DNA from: Tilletiopsis washingtonensis
Lineage: Eukaryota > Basidiomycota > Exobasidiomycetes > Entylomatales
Length of the DNA stretch: 64,000 bases
Reading direction: 5' to 3'
NCBI RefSeq assembly: GCF_003144115.1
Contig: NW_020312009.1
Span: 557,342-621,341, forward strand
The notes under the pieces are model-generated. The model ran no database searches, had not been told where the DNA came from, and saw only the letters and a program-made list of their open reading frames with translations. Below, piece by piece: positions 60,187 to 64,000 of the stretch (positions within the stretch are counted from its first letter, which is position 1; every line of letters begins with the position of its first letter). The position numbers and the translations under genes were made by a program.

Positions 60187-61912
60187 CGCGGAGTGTTGAG
60201 GTGTTGCTGGGGTGTGGGAGATAGATGCATCCGCGGCGAGCGCTTATAAGCGAACAAGGCTCGGCGACCGGCTGCGAATGTCGCACGACGCCCGGCGCCG
60301 GCGATGCCGCCGAGATGTCCGCGCTAGAAGATCCGCCACCGCTCAGGAGCAGCGGCGCGCGATGGAACGTGCAAGGGCCGCTGCTGCGTGCGCTATGCCG
60401 CTCCTCTCGGCCGTTCCTGGAGGCACAGTGCCGCCACCGCTGCAGCGCGTGCAGCTCTCGGCCCTCGCGAGGAGGTGGCTGCTCCGCTGCTGCTCCTGGG
60501 GTGTGCCTGGGGCGTGAATGGCACCAGGTGGCGGCGGCGGGCAAAGACGAGCACCTGCTGCTGGCCATCTGCCTGCTGCTGCTGCTGCTGCTGGCGCCCG
60601 TGCGCCTCGACGCCAGCGGCAGCACCAGTGACGCTCGCTGCCCGATGGCGCCTCAACCTCGCCTCGCGCCGCACGCCGCCGAGGCGCCCGCACGTTCTTG
60701 TCGCTCTCGGCGCGCTGCGCTCTCTTTGGCCTCATGCGGCGTCCGGCGTGCGCCATCTTGCTCTCGCACGCGGCGTGTGCAGGCGCAGTGCCGCTGTCGG
60801 CCGCGGCGAGTTGGCGAGCCGGCGGCAACGCGGCTGCGGGATCGTCATTGCGAGAGCGCGAGGGGCATGGCCGAGAGCGAAAGAGACAGGCGCGCTGCCC
60901 CCTGACACGCGCGCCGTGGCGGAGAGTAGCACTTGAGACTAGCGTGGTCTTGGCAAGATGGGCGCACGTGCACGCAAGTGACGCCTCTTGCGGCAGCAGA
61001 GCGCGAAAGAGGCGCTGAAGCGTGCTGCTGCCAGCGAAGCACGCTCCTCGGCCATCTCCGCATCCGCTGCAGGTGCAGGCAGGATGCAGGCCGCGCGCAG
61101 GAGAATCGCCGCTGCGCCGAACGGCAATTTGTTATCCCAGCGGCAGCATCAGGTGCAGAGTCCAGGCGCGTGCCTGCCCCCACCCTGTACCCAACCATCC
61201 CAGAAGAGCCCTGAGAGCCCCTCTTGCACGGCAGCGGGTCCGTTTCGGTCCGGCGAGAAGGACCAGCGGTCCGAGCCGAAAGACTCGCGGGAACAGCATG
61301 CTGCGAGCTCGCAGCTGCACGGACGTTGAAGCATGAACAGCGCTCTGGCATGCCGAGAAGACTCTGTGCCGCCGGCATGCAAGCCTGAGCTCAGCACGCA
61401 TCCTGCGCAGGACTGCAGCTCGGCAGCTCGGAGTAAGCTGAGCGGAAGCATGAGCGGTGCGCTGTGGACGGCGGACTTGCCGCCCGTGCCGCCGTCCCGA
61501 CGCTGGGCACACGTGCGACGAACCCGTGGGTAGCCGCGGAGTCTGGGATGGAGGCAGAAGAGGGGACATGTAGGGACTTCAGGCAGCGAGAACAGACCGA
61601 ATGGCGGCCGGCAATACGCCCGCAAGCGAGTGGGATGGCGCAACACGGATGACCGGCACGCTGTCATGCGCCGGCCAACTCCACGCTCGCTATTCGTACG
61701 GACGTCGTCGGCCTCATGCCAGAAAGCAACGCGCCGAGGACAAAGCAGCGTACGGACGCACGGGTGAGGCTGTGCCGAAACGTGCGCCTTGCTTCAATGC
61801 ACACGACACCAGCACTCGGCGCCTTGGCCCTTCACACTTGCTCGTGCTCTCTCTTCGAAGCCCCATGTCTTTTGTCTTATTGCCCTCAGAAACACAAGCA
61901 GCGCGTGCAAGC
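60187..61912. other. Phosphatase promoter and 3' flank of SND1
   Basis: 1.7 kb between two minus-strand genes. The first ~100 bases hold the phosphatase promoter. The remainder shows frames on both strands without domains, CTG runs near 60570-60595, and no RNA gene that I can recognise. Confidence 0.45.
60241..60252 (-). promoter_or_regulatory. Palindromic TATA box of the phosphatase gene
   Basis: CGCTTATAAGCG, a perfect palindrome with a TATAA core, about 55-65 bases upstream of the ATG at 60186. It is the clearest TATA element in the window and fits an inducible (phosphate-regulated) gene. Confidence 0.6.
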
Positions 61913-64000
61913 TTAGTCGTCTGCGCCAGTCGGGTCGCCGAGCTCAAAGATGCCGCGGTGGTAGCGCCGAGCCTCCGCCGATGCAGCCTCGAGCGCGGCG
62001 ACGATGGCCGGGCGTGCCTTGTAGTAGGCCACCTTGCGGTCCGGCAGTGCGTAGCCCTCGCGCACGAGGTCGACGTTGAGGCACGCCTCGGGGCTCGTCG
62101 AGGCGTTGTCCGGGTCGTACAGCTGATGACAAAGCGCAGCATCAGCACCGCCGAAACGCAGCACAGACACGCCCAGTCACTCACCGTGAGGTGCAGCGAG
62201 CCGCTGGCTCCCGGCTCGCGCTGGTCGATGTTGGCAATGAGCTTGCGGCCCTCGAGCTCGCGGAAGCGGTCCTGTGCCTCGGCGGCGTACTCGTCGGCGC
62301 CGCTGCCCGGCTTGCCCTCGTACAGCGCGACGAAGCTGAGGCGGCAGTCGTGCGCCATGGGTGCCAGGCGCGACTTGCCAAAGCGCGCGTCGAGCGGCCG
62401 GAGGTCTGCGTACTGCGAGGGCGTGGGTGTGAGAACACGAGGAGCAAAGAGAAAGCAGCACACGCACTGCAACGTCGTCCCGAGAGCCGTAGTCGATCAT
62501 CGTGACGGCAGCGCGACGCTGTGCCGGGTGGGCGCGCGTGACAACGGCTCTATACCAGGCGCCATCTCCAGAGAACTTGGCGCTGTGTCGAGAACAGCAG
62601 GTCAGCACGTGAAGGTAGCTCGACTAGGCGCGCCACTCACAGCAGCAGGTCACCCGAGCGCGGCGTGAAGCCGGCAGGTGCCGCAGACGGCACGGCGCGG
62701 TTGAGCTCGGCCTGCAGCGACTCGAGGCCCTGGATCTTGTCGTCGAGGATCTGCACGGAAAAGGCAAAGGGCACGGTGCCCGAGGCGCCGGCGTCGCCGC
62801 GCACGTCGGACACGACGACGTCGACGTACTCGTCGCGCGCTGCCACGGGTGCCGCCGGCGCTCCCCAGCCGTTGGTGCGGCTGCTGGGCCCAGCAGCGGC
62901 AGCGGCGGAGGCATCAGCAGAGGCGCCAGCGGCGGCCTCCTTCTCCTCGCTCCAGTCGGCCCACATGCCCTTGCGCGCCTCCTTGGCCGCCTTTTCGGCC
63001 GCACACAGCTGCGGGCCGTAGGAGAGATTGTCGGCGCTGTAGCCGTGCACACTTGCCAGGCCCTGCTCCACCAGCGTCACCGCGTAGTTCTCGCTGCGGT
63101 TGAGGTAGAGCGCGCCGATGAAGCCGCCCACCTTGTCGACACCCTCGACGGCAATCTCGCAGTCGCGCATCAGTGCGTGCGAGCTCGTGTACTCGAGGCC
63201 CTCGCGTCCGAATGGCTCGTCCTTCTCGTTGGCGTTGCGCGCCGTGCGCGGCGCACGGATGCCGGCGAGCACAAAGGTGATGCGAGCGTTCTCACGCGGC
63301 ACGATGAGCTTGAAGCGCGACGCCGAGGCGACAAAATCGACGACGGCAGCCTGCTTGCCGCCGCGCTTGAGCGCGAGAAGGAACGAGTTGGCCCTGCCGG
63401 CGCTCTCGCTGGCATCAACAAGGCGCGGCGCGTCCATCGGCTTGCCGGAGTGCAGCCCGCGCTTCTCGGCCACGGCCGACGCCTCGGCGGCCATGAGCTT
63501 GTCGAACTCGGGGCTGCGGTCTTCGTCGTCGCGGCGGTGGCGCGTGACGGTGGCGAGACCCTTCTGGATGAGCAGCTCGCCGACGCTGCTGCCCTTGGTC
63601 TCTTTGCTGCCCGTCGTGGTGAGCACGGTAGCGTAGCGGCGCTCCTCGAACTGGCCCTCGGGCTTCTTGACCCAGTCAATGTGCACACGCACACCCTTGC
63701 CGATGCAGCGCTTGCGCAGGAACTCGCGCGCCTCGTGCGCGTAGCCCGCCTGCGCCGAGTCCTTGGCCTGCGGCTGCCGGATGGAGCTGAGGTGGATGCG
63801 CAGCTCGGGCGAGTCGGCCGGCGACGTCTTGCGCACCTGCAGCGTGTCGCCGCTGATGATGCGCGTCACGACGGCGTCAAAGGTGCGCGCCTCGGGGCTA
63901 GCGAGGATGGAGGCGGCGCCCGCGCCGGCGGCGCCGTTGCTGCCAGCATTGGCCGGCTCCCAGTTCTTCCAGATGCCGGCGCGCTTCTCCTTGGCCGCAC
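61913..64000 (-). CDS. Tudor staphylococcal nuclease SND1, partial at window edge
   Basis: RNA-binding co-regulator with repeated staphylococcal nuclease-like (SN) domains and a Tudor domain. The visible part is the C-terminal two-thirds; the gene enters from beyond 64000. It opens with the end of one SN domain (KEKRAGIWKNWEP). The third follows, FDAVVTRIISGDTLQVRK with IHLSSIRQPQAKDS, then a fourth, KLIVPRENARITFVLAGIRA. An Ala-rich linker precedes the Tudor fold (SGDLLLAKFSGDGAWYRAVV, MIDYGSRDDVAYADLRPLDA), embedded in the split fifth SN domain that ends VAALEAASAEARRYHRGIFE. Four exons are visible, with three introns near 62605-62640, 62410-62470 and 62120-62190. The stop TAA is at 61913-61915. 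The protein may act in splicing, RNA stability and stress granules (family knowledge). Confidence 0.93.

Overview
The window looks like a gene-dense, GC-rich basidiomycete nuclear genome. Genes carry several short introns with GTGAGT/GTGCGT donors and C/T-rich acceptors with CTGAC/CTCAC-type branch sites. They encode purely eukaryotic housekeeping proteins and lie almost back to back on both strands. A BRCA2 (Brh2-like) gene, a long-tailed ATG11 and the overall composition fit a yeast-like or smut-related basidiomycete (Ustilaginomycotina or a similar high-GC lineage). The species cannot be read from the sequence. I see no transposon, retroelement, virus-like element, CRISPR array, rRNA or recognisable tRNA.

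Layout, left: a partial DUG1-type Cys-Gly dipeptidase (-, runs off the left edge); a kelch-repeat protein (+); ribosomal protein uL15/RPL28 (+), whose start codon is split by an intron; PRP4 splicing kinase (-); a SAM-dependent methyltransferase (+); a small conserved protein (-) with a 15-base microexon; an MFS transporter (+); cystathionine beta-synthase (+), apparently catalytic core only; and a large disordered protein (-), followed by about 3 kb without a convincing gene.

Layout, centre and right: an eIF4E-family protein with a long Gly/Pro/Gln tail (-); RAD1/XPF endonuclease (-); ATG11 (+); an ABHD11/IMO32-type hydrolase (-); SAP30BP/HCNGP-type protein (+); DPM1 (-); MSH6 (+), overlapping in frame with or fused to ECO1 acetyltransferase (+); a Nopp140/SRP40 protein (-); DBR1 (+); VPS74/GOLPH3 (-); BRCA2/Brh2 (+); a secreted-type alkaline phosphatase (-); and SND1/Tudor-SN (-, runs off the right edge).

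Themes: four genome-maintenance genes (RAD1, MSH6, ECO1, BRCA2) lie within about 31 kb. RNA processing and translation are represented by PRP4, DBR1, SAP30BP, SND1, eIF4E, RPL28 and Nopp140. Golgi/ER glycosylation is represented by DPM1 and VPS74, and sulfur/glutathione metabolism by CBS and DUG1. Most neighbours are divergent pairs sharing short promoters (RAD1/ATG11, ABHD11/SAP30BP, DPM1/MSH6, Nopp140/DBR1, VPS74/BRCA2) or convergent pairs with 50-340 bases between stops. The most striking structural point is the MSH6-ECO1 junction: the MSH6 stop codon lies inside a canonical intron whose removal joins the two reading frames.
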